64,000 nucleotides of DNA, taken from NCBI GenBank assembly GCA_023374025.1, contig SIJG01000090.1:273533-337532 (forward strand), read 5' to 3'. Positions within the stretch are counted from its first letter, which is position 1; the number at the start of each line of letters is the position of its first letter. The stretch is from Heterodera schachtii. Taxonomy: Eukaryota > Nematoda > Chromadorea > Rhabditida > Heteroderidae. This document shows, piece after piece, positions 35,187-47,440 of this stretch. The notes beneath the pieces are model-generated. The model was not told the origin of the DNA. It searched no databases and saw nothing but the letters and a program-made list of their open reading frames with translations. Both the position numbers and the translations under genes were made by a program.

Positions 35187-35890
35187 TGGGGTTGAAGCAG
35201 TACAAGCTCAACTAACAAAGATAGGTCAGATTTAAGATCACATTCAGATTCTGCTGGTCCAAATTGTAATAAAGACTTCGTTTTGTTATATCAGCTTTCA
35301 TTTTTGTTCATAAAAACCATTTGCTTCATTTTCATTGAATTTTTTTATATTTTTTCATAAAAAAATTACGTAATTTTTCATTTTTCTATCTTTTATGCTG
35401 CAAAAAACGTAATTTTAATTTAAAATATTTTTTGTATTATATTTTTTTACTTAGGGTATAACATAAGTTTTGTCCCCCGAAAATTTTTTCGTTTTTAAAA
35501 ATTCATAACTCCTTTATTTTTTCATATATTTAAATAATTCTTTTTTTTTATATCCTTTGTTGTGTTTTCTTTAATTTTATATCCATCTTTAAATTTTTTT
35601 TATTCTCTGTCAATTTTTTGAGCCTTTTTCCCGACCATGCAAAAACTGGAAATTAGCAAACTAAGGTTAAAAAACGAAACCTGAATAACAGTAAACAAAG
35701 TTTTTCTGTATAATTTAGACCAGTAGAATCCGAATATGGCCTTAAATCTGACCTATCTTTGCTACCTGAGCCTGTACTGCATCAACTTCATGCATAAAGT
35801 TGGAGCTGTACAGGCTCAGTGAGAATTATGAGACCAAATCTAAGGCCATATTCGAACTCAGCCTGGTTGATTTACTCAGTTTAATTAAAT
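35187..35890. repeat. Inverted repeat pair of ~75 bp with a third direct copy
   Basis: 35187-35258 (AGCAGTACAAGCTCAACTAA, then AAGATAGGTCAGATTTAAG) is inverted at 35722-35796. A third copy in the first orientation follows at once (35796-35885, GAGCTGTACAGGCTCAG). The left arm lies outside the mariner element and the others inside, so two insertions are nested or recombined here. Confidence 0.6.
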
Positions 35891-36320
35891 TCGGAATTTC
35901 CAAGATCACTATTAAAGAATTTTGTTATTTGGTGGTCGTGGAAAATGCCGATTTTGGAGACCACTTTCGGACTCAGCCCTATAATAATTCAATTTTTACT
36001 AAATAAAATTTATATTTTTTGTATTCTTATAGTCCTAACTTTGCTCTATTTAATCATTGTTTCTCTGGCTCTGTATCTATTTTCATTTTCCTTAAATCAG
36101 CCTTCAAAAATACCTACCTCGAAAATGACCATTTTTTACTTTATCAACTCAAACTCCTTAAATACTATTCCATTGGGATTGATCTTTTGCCTGAAAAATG
36201 GCAATATATTATCGATCATAATGGCGGATATTTTGAATCATCATTATGTTTTGTTTAATTTAAAAAAAAATAAAACATCGAACAAATTTTCGGGGGACAA
36301 AACTTATGTTACACCCTAAG
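35450..36320 (+). mobile_element. mariner/Tc1-type element remnant, 871 bp, TA-flanked
   Basis: About 42-bp terminal inverted repeats (CTTAGGGTATAACATAAGTT on the left, its inverse with one or two changes on the right) are bounded by TA on both sides, the target of the Tc1/mariner superfamily. Inside, the plus-strand frame at 36130-36258 reads ENDHFLLYQL and LLPEKWQYIIDHNGGYFE, the typical C-terminal end of a mariner transposase (LP.RW...I...G.YF). The catalytic part is missing, replaced by AT-rich sequence and the inverted repeat, so the copy is non-autonomous. Confidence 0.75.
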
Positions 36321-36689
36321 TATAAAGATGAAAAAAACAAATTGATGATAATAATGAATAGATGGTTAAATAATTTTTTATACTAAATATTTAAAAATCA
36401 TATATTTTTGCTCTATTAACTATTTATGGTAAACAATTCGAATTGATTGAATCTTTTAATAAGTTAAAAAATGAATAATTAATAATTCGTTGTGCAAAAC
36501 ATTTCCATTTAATATTAATTTTCTTATTTTTTAAAAAAATCATGAAAATATTTTTATTATTATTACCGGTATTAAAAAATGATAAACTAATTGAGGCTGG
36601 CAAAATAAACATGAAAAAAGTTTCGATGAAACAATATCCAATTTTTTAACTGGTTTTTATTTTGTTCAAAAATATATTTGGCATTCTTT

Positions 36690-37255
36690 TTATTTTTTAA
36701 ATTTGTTCAATAATCCATCATTTCTTAAATATTTTCTCTTATTTTATTTATTTAAATCATTTTAAGAATTAAAAAATAAACACCATTTCGGAAAATTTTT
36801 AAATAAATCAAAATCCTCATTTCATAAAACTTTTTTTTTGAATTTCTCTGCTAAATTTGAACTTCCCTGGCCACTTTTCCCATTACAAATTTGTCCCATC
36901 GTCGTCAGTCCTTATCTCTCCCTCGTGTTTTATTGCAACAGTAAATATTGCTTTTAGGTAATTAGCGAATTAATTAATTAAATGGTACTTTATTTTCATC
37001 CCAAAAATATATTTGGCTTTGTTCAGCATTTTTTTTTCATTTTGTTCAACAGGCATTTTTTAAATATTTTCTTTTTAATTCATCATTATTTTTTCAAATT
37101 TCTTTTTTAGATAATATTTTATAAAAAAACAAATCAAATCCTCATTTACGATTAGTGAAATTTATTTATTTTTTTAATTTGAATTTTCTCCTCAAAATTT
37201 GGGCTTCCCTGGCCACTTTTCCTATTACCAAATTTGTCCCATCGTCGTCATTCCG
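36690..37255. repeat. Diverged direct duplication, ~340-bp spacing
   Basis: The block ending CTTCCCTGGCCACTTTTCC and AAATTTGTCCCATCGTCGTC at 36867-36907 occurs again at 37203-37247. The AT-rich 150 bases before each are also alike. It is a tandem duplication with a diverged spacer. Confidence 0.6.
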
Positions 37256-37365
37256 TCCCCCCCCCCCGGCGGAGTTTTCTGCTTTTCCTCCATAATTATT
37301 TATTTATTTGTTTATCCATTTTTTTACACATCGCCCGTCACACATTTGTTCTGCTGTTGTTGCAG

Positions 37366-37542
37366 CTAAAAGTCTCCAAAAAATCTGTGTGTGGGCCAAA
37401 CGCAGAAAAGCAGCAAAAGAAGGCCAAAGGGCGGGGAATTCAATTTAAAAAACCAACGCTACATACGCAATCACCTGTTGCTGCTGTTGTTTTGGCCACG
37501 GAGAGCGAAAATGGTGGCCATTTGTCTCACCCGCAAAAATAA
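37366..37542 (+). CDS. Probable terminal exon, unrecognised
   Basis: A strong acceptor (TTGTTGTTGCAG) at 37365 is followed by an open frame of 58 codons ending in TAA. It is basic (VSKKSVCGPNAEKQQKKAKG) and then has QSPVAAVVLATESENGGHLS. Base composition is clearly above the surrounding AT-rich DNA. The upstream exon is not found; the ORF upstream of the acceptor contains an 11-C homopolymer and is not convincing. Could be chance, but the acceptor plus composition support it. Confidence 0.4.
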   Translation, partial: LKVSKKSVCGPNAEKQQKKAKGRGIQFKKPTLHTQSPVAAVVLATESENGGHLSHPQK

Positions 37543-39375
37543 TTCGCATAAACATTGAAATTTAACCCATTTATTACGATCTTCTCATGCTTTGGAATAT
37601 ATAAAAATTCTAATCTCGGATAAAAAAAATCCCAAACAAATTAAAAATGCAGCTTTTGAATTTTTGTTTAATGGATTTAAGAACATGTTAATTTGTTGTG
37701 TCATTAATAGCAAACATTTGGTAATTTCATACGCATGGAATGATTTTTAATACCAATTAGCAAAAATAGGAATTAGTTATAATTTATTAAATTATATTTA
37801 ATATAAAAATTAATATCAAAAGATGAATAATGTAAATCCATTGGGAAAAATATTAAAATTATTTTCTTTACTAGCAACTGACTTAAAGTAAATTTTAATT
37901 CCATTTTTTTCAATAGTTTTTAATTTATTTTAATAGTTTTAAACAAGCAATAAAATTTATTTGATAAGAATTATTTGTTTTTTTGTTTTACCGTCGAAAG
38001 TCCTTTGACGTCGAAAAGGCCGGTAGCCCTCCAGCGGGTGCTGACACCCGCTGACGATATTATTTTTCACCGTGAATTTATTTGTATAATTTAAAATTTT
38101 AAAAAAATTTATTTTAAATCATCTGAAAAAATTTTAACTTTCATATTAACTGTCAAAAATTTTTATTTTATTTAAAACAAAAAAATAATTCACATTAATT
38201 CTTCGCTGTGTGTCTGCTTAATGTTTGTGTGATTACATTTTGGCATTTAACTTTTCACATAATACATAATCAAAATTAAAAAAAGGTGAATAATGCCAAA
38301 CATTATTTTTGGGTGGGGGGGGGGGGGGGTAAAAGAATCATTTAATTAATTAAAATTCGTTAATAATCAAAAAGATTTTTTAATGGGACAATTAAACATT
38401 TGACGCTGCAATTTTAATGTAAAAATACGAATAAAGCAGAAAACCCCGCCGGGGATCGTTTCCCTTAAATAAAAGTGATAATGTAAAATTTATTTATGCC
38501 TATGTCGGCACTTTTTGTTTATTAAAGAATTGTTGATGCTAAAACATGTAAATCATATGTAAAAAATATTTGAACTATAAATTTCTTTTTTTTTGGGATC
38601 ATAAACATTTATTTTTGTGATATTTTTTTTATCTTTTTTAAACTAAATAACTCCTAAACTTAATCTGCATTTTTTTAATGACTTTTGTATGTGCAAAAAG
38701 AGAAATGATTCGCTTTATTCGAAAATATTATTAAAATTAATTATTTTTATAAGCGGTTTTGAATTGTAACCAGCGATAAAAATTTTTGCATAATTAAGAA
38801 AACGAATTAATAAGCAGATTTAAAAAAGAAAACAATCTTAAAATAAATTCAAATGAAGAAATCAAAAATTTTTGTAATAAATTTAAAAATTCAAATTTTT
38901 TGCTTTTTTTTTTTTGCTTCTCCCTCGCGGGGTTTGCGCACTTCGCCATCATTCGATCATAATTAATCACTTCTCATGCACCGAAATTGCGTAAATTGCG
39001 TCTGCTTCAATGAGGGGGGGGGGGCATAACGTGGGGTGACAAATTTATTGTTTTACTGTCGACGGGGGAGGAGAAAATGAGTGCGCCAAAATATTTGGTC
39101 ATTTTTTAATTGGGCTTGATCATCAATTCAAGTGAAAATCAACTTGGCTCTTTATTTTTCATTTGGTTTTATGAAATCATAAAATATCTTGCACCGATCT
39201 CTTCTATCTAATTCATTAAGGCCAGGAGTACAATTAGTATAATAAATGTTAGCGAAACAATATTGTAAATTCAGCCAAAATTATAAAATCTAAAACGACA
39301 ATTTTATTAAAAATTTATTTGAACGAAATGCTCAAATTTGCGAATTGAGCCAATTTTGAAGAAAATTTTTATCAT
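37543..39375. other. AT-rich intergenic with G-runs and a small hairpin
   Basis: No gene seen. It contains a hairpin-forming CAGCGGGTGCTGACACCCGC at 38034-38053 next to an inverted GTCGAAAG...CCTTTGACG, a run of 15 G (38315-38329) and a run of 11 G (39014-39024). Confidence 0.5.
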
Positions 39376-39682
39376 TAGGGTCTAGATTTTAGTGATAAAA
39401 AATCAGATTTTGAAATAGTTAATAAATAGTAAGTAAATGCTAAAGACAAAACAGTGACAAAAAGTCCTGAATATTGGATATTGAACATTAAAAATGGCGA
39501 AAAGAAAAATTCTTTATTTTAGCGACAGTGCGTTTGAATAAAATAATATTTCCATTTTTGAGATTTGGATTTGCGGGATTAATCAAGCAAAATCTCACAA
39601 TTTCTTAAAAATCTCGCACATCACAAGTTGACCATCGATGTTCGAAGTTCGAAAACTAATTGGAAAACGCTTGTCCAACAGT
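39376..39682. repeat. Dispersed repeat shared with 49,680-50,005
   Basis: About 300 bp (for example CAGTGACAAAAAGTCCTGAA and ATTTGCGGGATTAATCAAGC) recurs in the same orientation at 49,680-50,005. Weaker similarity extends upstream to about 39,220 and 49,330. It lies immediately 5' of retropepsin copy 1, but its partner is not next to copy 2, so the duplicated blocks have been separated. Confidence 0.75.
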
Positions 39683-41616
39683 TAATTTTTTAAATTCGTT
39701 GAAGCAGATGTACATATTACAACAGCACGTGACATTAAGTAAAAATTTATTTAATTATGAACATTTTTTTAATAAATTCTCTTTATGTTAATAAATATTT
39801 AGAAAATATAATGTACTTTTCAAACAGTGTTGTAAAAGATTATTATTTTTTGCAAAAATTGAAAATTTAAAGGTGGGCAAATTATGGGTCATTAGGAGTC
39901 GAACAACAATGGCACAAAAAATGACGGCGTTCTCATCGCGGCAAAATGGCGGCGGGCGGGCGACCCATGCCAATGCCAACAATGTCAGTTTTCAGATCCA
40001 AATACAATCATGGGAATTTTCTTTTTTCTTTGCCTTCATTATCATTATCATTTGTAGAGATTAATAAAAATGAAATGGGATTAATTTTTTGCCTTTATAA
40101 GACGTGCCATTTTTTGAATTTGCTTCATAAATCAGTGCCCACAAATATCATTAAAATTCAATAAAATTATAATTGCTTCTTTAATCCTTTTAAGAGCAGA
40201 AAGAGAGCCCAGGATTTTCTGAAATGAATGTTTCTTTCCCATTATTTCTGCTTAAGGGCTAGGGAAAAATCAAAAAATCTCACAAAAAAGTTTTAGTTCT
40301 TCAAAAAATGCTCATTAATTAAAAAATTTTTGAAATGCCCAATTTTGACTACCTTAGAGACATATCATTCAAAGGGTAATTAGGTAGAGAAGTTTGCTTT
40401 TTTCGATAGGCTCAAATTAAAAAAAAAAAAATTTCCCAGCACCGCATGAATTTTTTTTTTTAATTTCTCTGATTTTCAACCTCGTGGTGTCCAGTCGCGG
40501 GGTGGGGCCCCCTACCGTATCAATTACCACACTGTATACATTTGCTTTGTAATACAGTATTTAGCCCGAAAAACCTAAAAAAAAGTCTCAAACACAATGG
40601 CTCACTTGCTGTACATTCGAATGAATGCCAACGACTATCCGGGGGTCGCTTTTATCCGATCCGGTGGGTGATTTTTTAATTGCTGAAGAAGTGTGGCAGG
40701 GTCAAAATTAAAAAAATGGCATTCTGTAACGTTTGGTTATACTGTCGAACTGATTACTGTATGTTCGTTGTTTTTATTTTCCACGTTTTTACAGGATGTG
40801 ACATCTCATTCATTTCTGAGTCGTTCGCGCGGAAGGCCAACCTTTTGGACAAAATTGACCGCTCCGATTGTCAGACAATATTCGTGCCTGCTTTTGGAGG
40901 TGGCAAATTGCTTGGCTGGTGAGTGGTGCCAAAAGTTTACACAATGCCAAATTGGCACTTTTATTGCATTTTTTTTTGTTTGTTATCATGGCCCGGCGTC
41001 AATGAATCAGAATTTCGTTGTTTTGAAATTTAACGGAATTTCTTTTTTTTTTGTTTTTTTTAAATTTTTTTTTTCAAATATTTTAAAAAATGAATTCCGT
41101 ACTTGCAATATATATTTGAAAAATAATATATCACAGACGCATTTTCAGGGGCCAAAAATATTTTCACAGAATTATCAAATTATGCCGAGCTTGGCAAAAA
41201 AAAATATTTTGAAGGACGTGGTTAAAAAAACTGGATAATTTACATTATAATTTAACATTGAAAAAATTAAAACAAAGATTTATTTTTGTGTTTTGCAGGG
41301 TCGACGATGTTCAAATTCGAATTGATGAGCTAAATCAGCATTTTATGTTCCGTTTGGGAGTGATGCCGGACAAGCATTTGCCAATGTGAGTTTGGCGCAT
41401 TGTCTTTTTTTAAATTAAATTCAATTCAATTAATAAGGTAATTTTAATTTAAACATTTTTTTAAATTTTAAGGTATTGTCAGAAGAAGTTCGACATGCTG
41501 TATGTTTGTAGTTTAAAACTATGAATTTTTTCCCAGTTTTATATGTAGGAAATTGAACAATTTGTGAATTCAAGTCCCCAAAAATTTTCGTTTTTAAATT
41601 TTTCAAAATTATTTGC
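39683..41616. repeat. Segmental duplication unit containing retropepsin copy 1
   Basis: Collinear and nearly identical with 55,004-56,838. Copy 1 has about 115 extra bases at 40,130-40,245. Homology stops exactly at the single N (41,617) in the assembly. The first 35 bases (AGCAGATGTACATATTACAA) also occur inverted at 48,592-48,622. Confidence 0.85.
40597..41385 (+). pseudogene. Ddi1-like retropepsin gene copy 1, last exon missing
   Basis: Exons 40597-40663, 40795-40918 and 41299-41385 have GT/AG borders and phases identical to copy 2. They encode MAHLLYIRMNANDYPG, FIRSG, then CDISFISESFARKANLLDKI, GGGKLLGW and VDDVQIRIDELNQHF. Only a few substitutions separate it from copy 2. The fourth exon (LGTDLLF... 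in copy 2) is absent, because the sequence after the N at 41617 is unrelated. A short alternative last exon (YCQKKFDMLYVCSLKL, TGA, at 41472-41523) is in phase with exon 3 in both copies, so a shortened product is possible. The upstream ATGGGTCAT, open in copy 2, runs into TAG here. Whether this is real truncation or misassembly cannot be told. Confidence 0.65.
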
Positions 41617-41617
41617 N
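41617..41617. other. Ambiguous base N at duplication boundary
   Basis: The only N in the window sits where the 1.9-kb duplication abruptly ends. It may mark a scaffolding or consensus joint. Confidence 0.9.
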
Positions 41618-41654
41618 CCTTTATGAGAGCAAATTAATGCATTCGTTCCTATTG

Positions 41655-41730
41655 CCAGTGTGGCCGAGTGGTTAGTGCGTCAGTCTGGCCGCCCCTCTGG
41701 GGTTCGGATCCGCTTGGTGCGGGGAATTTT
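41655..41730 (+). tRNA. tRNA pseudogene or SINE head with A and B boxes
   Basis: TGGCCGAGTGGTTAGTGCG matches the A-box/D-arm of class II (Leu/Ser) tRNAs, and GGTTCGGATCC 40 bases downstream is a B box with one change. The anticodon arm and long variable arm do not fold well and the acceptor ends do not pair. It fits a tRNA-derived SINE or a tRNA pseudogene better than a working gene. Confidence 0.5.
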
Positions 41731-41822
41731 TGATGAATTATAAATGACTTTAAATTCAGTGTCTTAAGATGTTTGACCTTTAAGATGTTTAAAAATTAAT
41801 TTAAAATTAAATTAATTAAATT

Positions 41823-42100
41823 AAAAATTTGCATAAAGTCGCGCAGTAAGAAAAAAGTCGCGCACCCCTGCAATAGGTTTGGGTTTGCAAGAAAAAATCA
41901 ATAAAATAATTTGCATAAAGTCGCGCAGCAAAAAAAAGTAGCGCAGTAAAAAAAAAGTCGCGCAGTAAAAAAAAGTCGCGCAGTAAGAAAAAAGTCGCGC
42001 ACCCCTGCAATAGGTTTGGGTTTGCAAGAAAAAATCAATAAAAAATTTGCATAAAGTCGCGCACTTGAAAAAAAGTCGCGCAATAGGTTTTGGCTTCAGT
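41823..42100. repeat. Tandem repeat, AAGTCGCGCAGTAAAAAA-type units
   Basis: A short unit (AAAGTCGCGCAGTAAAAAA, 17-20 bp) is repeated up to four times inside a longer unit of about 80-130 bp that begins TTTGCATAAAGTCGCGCAG and contains CCCCTGCAATAGGTTTGGG. Two and a half long units are present. The Arg/Leu/Phe-rich minus ORFs here are repeat shadows. Confidence 0.8.
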
Positions 42101-42298
42101 ACTGAAAATTTTGGCGCTCAAATGGCCCGCGCTCACTTGGCTGGCGCTCACTTGGCCTGCAGCCCTCCCATAGGTATGGGGGGCTACCGTAATCCGGTGG
42201 AAAAGTGATGTGTAACTACTATTCCGGTGAAATCACAGCCCCTAACTACTAACATTTAACACCAAAAGACTTAAAATTTCTTTCCTGATTATATTTTT

Positions 42299-45200
42299 TC
42301 TTAAAATATAGGTAAAAAATCAAGACCGAGCTGGGCCGAGGAAAGTTAATAATTCTTTTAGTGCTAATATATTTCAAAAATATTGGTTTCGACAGTAAGA
42401 TTTAAAACCGTAAGAAAAGAAAGTTTATTTGCAGCAAAATAAAACCTATTATGAAATAGAGCCAAAAATCCAATAAAATTTCCCGATAGGGACTCTCTCA
42501 AATCTTTTTTTTTTCTTCAAGAATGTAAAAAATTTTGAATTCATTATTTCTATGTTCTTTTTTCCATTGCTTTGTATTCCAAAGTGTAGAGCAATAAAAA
42601 AACATTTTAACTTTTCATAAGAAAAATTTTATTTTTCTTAGTTATTCCATGTTTTATTTTTTTTTGATGCACACCGACTAATTTTTTTTATGTTTTAATA
42701 AAATAATTTATTTTTCATTTTTTTAATTTTTTTTATTTTTTTATTTTTTGTCTAGATCATAGTTGATGATTGTTGGTCGATTTTTATATATATTTATTTT
42801 TCATTAAAATAAAATAATGAATTATATTAATGCTAAATGGGCCTATAATGACGAAAAATACGAACATGGATATAGGTAAAATTTAAAAATTAAGCCAAAT
42901 TTGTTTTGAACAATCAAAATGATTTTAAAAAAATCCATTTTAATAAAATTCCTTTTTATATATAGTTAGATAAACATTTTTAAAATAAATATTTAAACAT
43001 TTTTGGTTCATTTTATTTTGGAAAAAACCAAAAAATATTTTGGATAATTAATATTTTGGATAATTAAATTATTAAATTTAAAAAATCATTAATTTTTGTT
43101 TTAATCAAATTACGAAAAAGCTAGAAAATTGTTACTGAAATTACAGTACGCACCCACCGTTTGTTATCGAAGAAAAATGGAAACGAAACTGTTGCACAAA
43201 AAGGAGAAAAATGCATTTGCGACGCAATATTTGAAAAAAGTTTTAATAATTTAATTTTTAAGTCAATATTTTATTCCATTTGTTGTAAATTGTAAATATT
43301 GATTTTTGCTCACTTTTATGTAATTCTCTTAAAATTTGCTTATTCTCATTTGCGGATGCTCATTTTTCATATTATAAAAAGGTTCTAAATTTGCTATTTT
43401 TGTAATTTTTAATTTTTCTTAATATAATATTTATTTATTTAATTATTTTTAACCTTTCTTTACCGGAAATTAATTTTTTCTCTTTAAAAGATTCATTATT
43501 AAAATTTTATTTTATTTATGTTTTTTAAAATTTTTAATTACTTCCAGTTTAAAATTTAATTCCCTTTTCAACCGTGCCAAATTCGATTTTCTGATCTTTT
43601 TAATTCCTTTGCAATTTCTTTCAATTTCTTACCTTCTTCTTTGAGTTTTTAAGGAATAGAAATTATTTTTACTTAGAATCGAGAACCGAGACCGAGACTG
43701 ACCCCGTGAAACCATACGAGAGCCGCGACAAAAAAAAACCCTAGAAATTTCTCGACTCGGCCGAGAAATCTTAATGAAATTAATTTAAATGTATTTTTTA
43801 AAAATCAAACTTTGATGAAAAGGATAGGTCAACCGCAATTTTTACGCAGAAGTCTCAACATCGAACTAACGATTTTTTGTTTTTAAAAAAAAATTTTTTT
43901 AGTGCATCTCTTCGCTTTATAAAACTGAATTATTATTATATTATTAGTATTATTTATTTATTTAACAAATTTTTTGGTAAAATGCGATTTATTGACAGAC
44001 TTTCGCCAAAAAATGACCAGTTTTGCGATTTTGAGACAATTGGCGACCGTTTTTACATTCAAAAAGCTTTTTTTGCGGCGCGTTTTTTTCAAAAAAAAAT
44101 TCTTTTTTTGAGGGAAGGCGGTAAAATTTTGTAATTTTTAATGCGATTTGATAATTGCACATCCCTATATTTTTTGATACCTTTTTTTATTGGCCAAACT
44201 ATTAAAAATCCAAATTCGAACAAAAAAAAAAAACTTTTTCCCTATAAAAATGCAATTTTTCGGGATGTATGATGATTATCCAAGACCTCTTCACATAATT
44301 TGTAGATACATTTTCGCAAAATTATTCATTTTTGTGCAAAGCAAGCCAAGAAAAACAATCAGGAGATCATTATTTTTTAATTTTTATTTTATTCTTTTGA
44401 TTCATCCATACAATTATTAGGTCACAATTTTGCCGAAATAAATTGCGAAATTCAAATATGAATGATTTCTATGGGTCATCATTTTGCTGCAATTTATTCT
44501 TAATTGACCCTAAAAAATATGTAAGCAAAATCAGCAGAAGAATGAATGCTTATTTATTTATTCGATCCCTTTTTAACAAAAAATAATAATCTATAAAAAA
44601 AATTAAAAACTGAAAATGATTTAAGGAATTTGCATTTTTCTTAACTTATAAAATGTCAATTTCAACCAATTCAACAAACGGCGATTTTACACCAACAGAA
44701 GGAGGTATTGAGAAAAAGAGAAAAGTAGAAAATAAATTGAGTCATATTAATTTATTTTTACGAATTAAATTTTGTGAAATTTTCAGAACTTAATTGTGAA
44801 TCAATTAGTTTGGACAACGATGGACAATCTTATGGAAAAGTCACTGATCAACAGCAGCAGAAAGTGAACAATTAATTTTACAAATAAAATTGGAATATTG
44901 ACATTTGACATAATATTAAAATAGTAATTTTAAAAAAATTTTAAAGGAATTTCGTGAAAAGTGTGCCAAGATGGAAATGGACTTCTGTATTACTAATTTG
45001 GAACTCGAGAAAGTTGGCTTTTTATTTTTTAGCCTCCCCAATTTTTAATTTTTTTTTTGTTGTGCCGCTTAAACTATATTTATTTTGAAAAATGTATTTA
45101 GAAATTGCTTGAAGAAAAGTTGAAACACAAAGAACTGATGCAAAAGACACTTTTGGAAAGAATTGGTCAATTGGAAAAACAAATGAAACAGCAAAAGAAA

Positions 45201-47440
45201 GGAGAGCAAAGTGAATACGGTAATGAAAATTATTGTAGGAAAAATTAAATTTATACACATACAAAAATAAAAAATTTTTCTTAACTTTTTGTTTAAGGCA
45301 TTGTTGAAAAAATCGAACAACTTTTGGCACAAATGGGCGAGATGGAAAAGCAACAGTCAATGCTTTGTTCAAAAATTGATGGGGTGAATTCTTCATTTTA
45401 GGATTGTTAAATTTTAATTATTTTTAATTTTTATTAAAAATTAAGATATTTTTACATAAGACACACATTTTAAATTGAGGTGGCGCAGCAGCAAAAGGCA
45501 AATGGCGCCCATTTTGAGAATGTTATCAAAACAAAAGTCATCAATGCATTGGAGGAACATCAAAAGAAAATGGACAATTTTATTGTCACTTTGAAAGAAC
45601 GCACATATGGTAAAAAATAAAATGATTTTAAATTACTAATTGATTCTTTTTAAAAATTAATTAATTAATTAATTAAGGGACCACTGACAAAATATAGGCA
45701 ATTGAATAATATACCTTGATGTTTTTGACTAAATTAATATTTATTTTTTAAGAGCTTTTAAAAGCTGTTCATCCGAATATTCCTCAGCCGATCATTGCCG
45801 AGGTTAAAAACACGAAATTTTTGAAATTTTAAAATTAAATTTTTATTTTTAGCAATTTTCCAATCCCCAACAAAACTGTTGGGATGACAATGCCTGTCAC
45901 AATGATCTTAAAATTTTTGGTTCAAATAAAATGATAGTCCATTGTGAAAAAAGTGGAAATGATGATTGGCATTGGCGTTCTGTTTTCGCAAAACATTCCA
46001 TTTTGCTGAGAAATGGTTCTACCAACATTTTTTACTTTGAAATTTCGGTCCTAAATTTGAAAAGGTAAGAAAAAATAAAAATTAAAACCAAAAATGTTTA
46101 TTTTTTATTTATGCCTTTCCTAATTAATTCTCACATTTTTAGCACCCTTTTCTTTGGATTTGCATTGAAAGACATGGCAAAATTGGATGACGAACTAATT
46201 CATTTAAACACCGGCACTTTCGCACGCGTAAGCAGTGGCACTTTTTGGATTAACGGTACTAAAAGAGGAGATGCACAATATGCTTATGGTTGTGGTGATA
46301 CTGTAGGATTTGGCGTTCATTTGACCACTCGACAATTAATTTTTACCAAAAATGGACTTCTTTCAGGTTTGTTAAATCAAATTATTTTATTTTAATTTAA
46401 TTTTTACAATTTTTGTCGTTTTTATAAAAAAAATAATTTAATATTTTTGTTTCTCAGATAACGCCGATTTGTTCGTCGATTCTTCCTTTTCTGTGGTTTC
46501 ACTTTTTCCATTCATTTCTTTGCTTTCTTTTGGTGATAAAATTGAGACAAACTTTGGGCCCAATTTCAAATTCGGTTTGGCCACTTTCTGAAGGAAAGAA
46601 AATTCGATAAATCTGATCATTTTTGCAGATTTAAACCTTGTTAACATTTATTTATCATAATGATTGTTATTGAATAATGTAAAATTTTGTTATATTTTTT
46701 CATATATATTCTTTTAACTAAAACCCATTAATTTGGTAATGAATAATTAGTATTGAATAATGATGATCACGAGTCTCGGTTTCATCTCGAATAAATAGCT
46801 CAGTTTTGATGTCAGTCTCGGGTTTTCTGTCACAGTCCTCGAGACCGATAATTTTAGTTAATTTATATGAATTTAATTGAAAATTTAGGCCAATTTTGGA
46901 TGAAACATTTGGGAAAAATGGGAAAATGAAAATATGGAAAAAGAAAGTAATAAAAATTTAGTTTCAAAATGAAATATATAAAACATGTGTAATATTAAAC
47001 AAAAATTCTTGTAAATTGGCTATAATTTTGTTAAAAATTGTGAGCCAATCGTCAGTCTACATAGAAATCCTATAAAAAGACAATTAAAATTATTATATAT
47101 TTCTAGTGCAAAAAAAATTCATGTTTGTTATCCAAATTATTGGCAGCATTATTGCGAAACATAAAACAATTATGGCGAAAATCATCATCAAATAATGAGG
47201 GTGTTTTCGAAAAATCTTATGATTAATCAATTTTTTAAATAAAAATTAATGAATTGTGAATAATATTTTACTCTACATTTCCATGGAAATATTTAATGAC
47301 GTATAAAAATAATTACAAACATGGTTTTTTTAATTAGTGACATCTAAGTTCAATTAATTTGTAAAACTGAAAGTCGTATTAATTTAAAAATAATCGAAAG
47401 AGTTTCAATTTGTTTTCTTTAAAAATGACGTTCAATTTCC
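42299..47440. repeat. Segmental duplication unit containing SPRY copy 2
   Basis: Counterpart of 29,690-34,480. The upstream 2.1 kb is AT-rich and non-coding in both copies, yet well conserved between them, which indicates a fairly recent duplication rather than selection on genes alone. Confidence 0.8.
44653..46591 (+). CDS. Coiled-coil plus SPRY-domain protein, copy 2 (382 aa)
   Basis: Ten exons: 44653-44704, 44787-44863, 44947-45012, 45102-45219, 45298-45383, 45480-45609, 45753-45802, 45853-46064, 46143-46366 and 46458-46591. All phases agree and there is no internal stop. Residues 1-43 are polar without a signal peptide (MSISTNSTNGDFTPTEG). Residues about 44-177 are rich in Glu, Lys, Gln and Leu (LLERIGQLEKQMKQQKK) and should form a coiled coil. 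A linker (HPNIPQPIIAE) leads to a SPRY domain from residue 194: CWDDNACHND, WHWRSVFAKHSILLRNGS, FYFEIS, YAYGCGDTVGFG and FTKNGLL. SPRY domains bind proteins. Tylenchid nematodes have large SPRY families, some secreted (SPRYSEC) into plants; this one lacks a signal peptide, so an intracellular role is more likely. The exon 3 donor (GTTGGC) and acceptor (TAAAG) are unusual but conserved in all copies. Confidence 0.75.

Noticed and set aside
41823..42100. CRISPR-like array
   Set aside because: The repeats are directly adjacent or nested with no constant-length unique spacers, and the organism is a eukaryote.
45022..45396. 124-codon minus-strand ORF, also seen at 32362 and 59325
   Set aside because: It is antisense to the coiled-coil exons and introns of all three SPRY copies and is Phe/Leu-rich.
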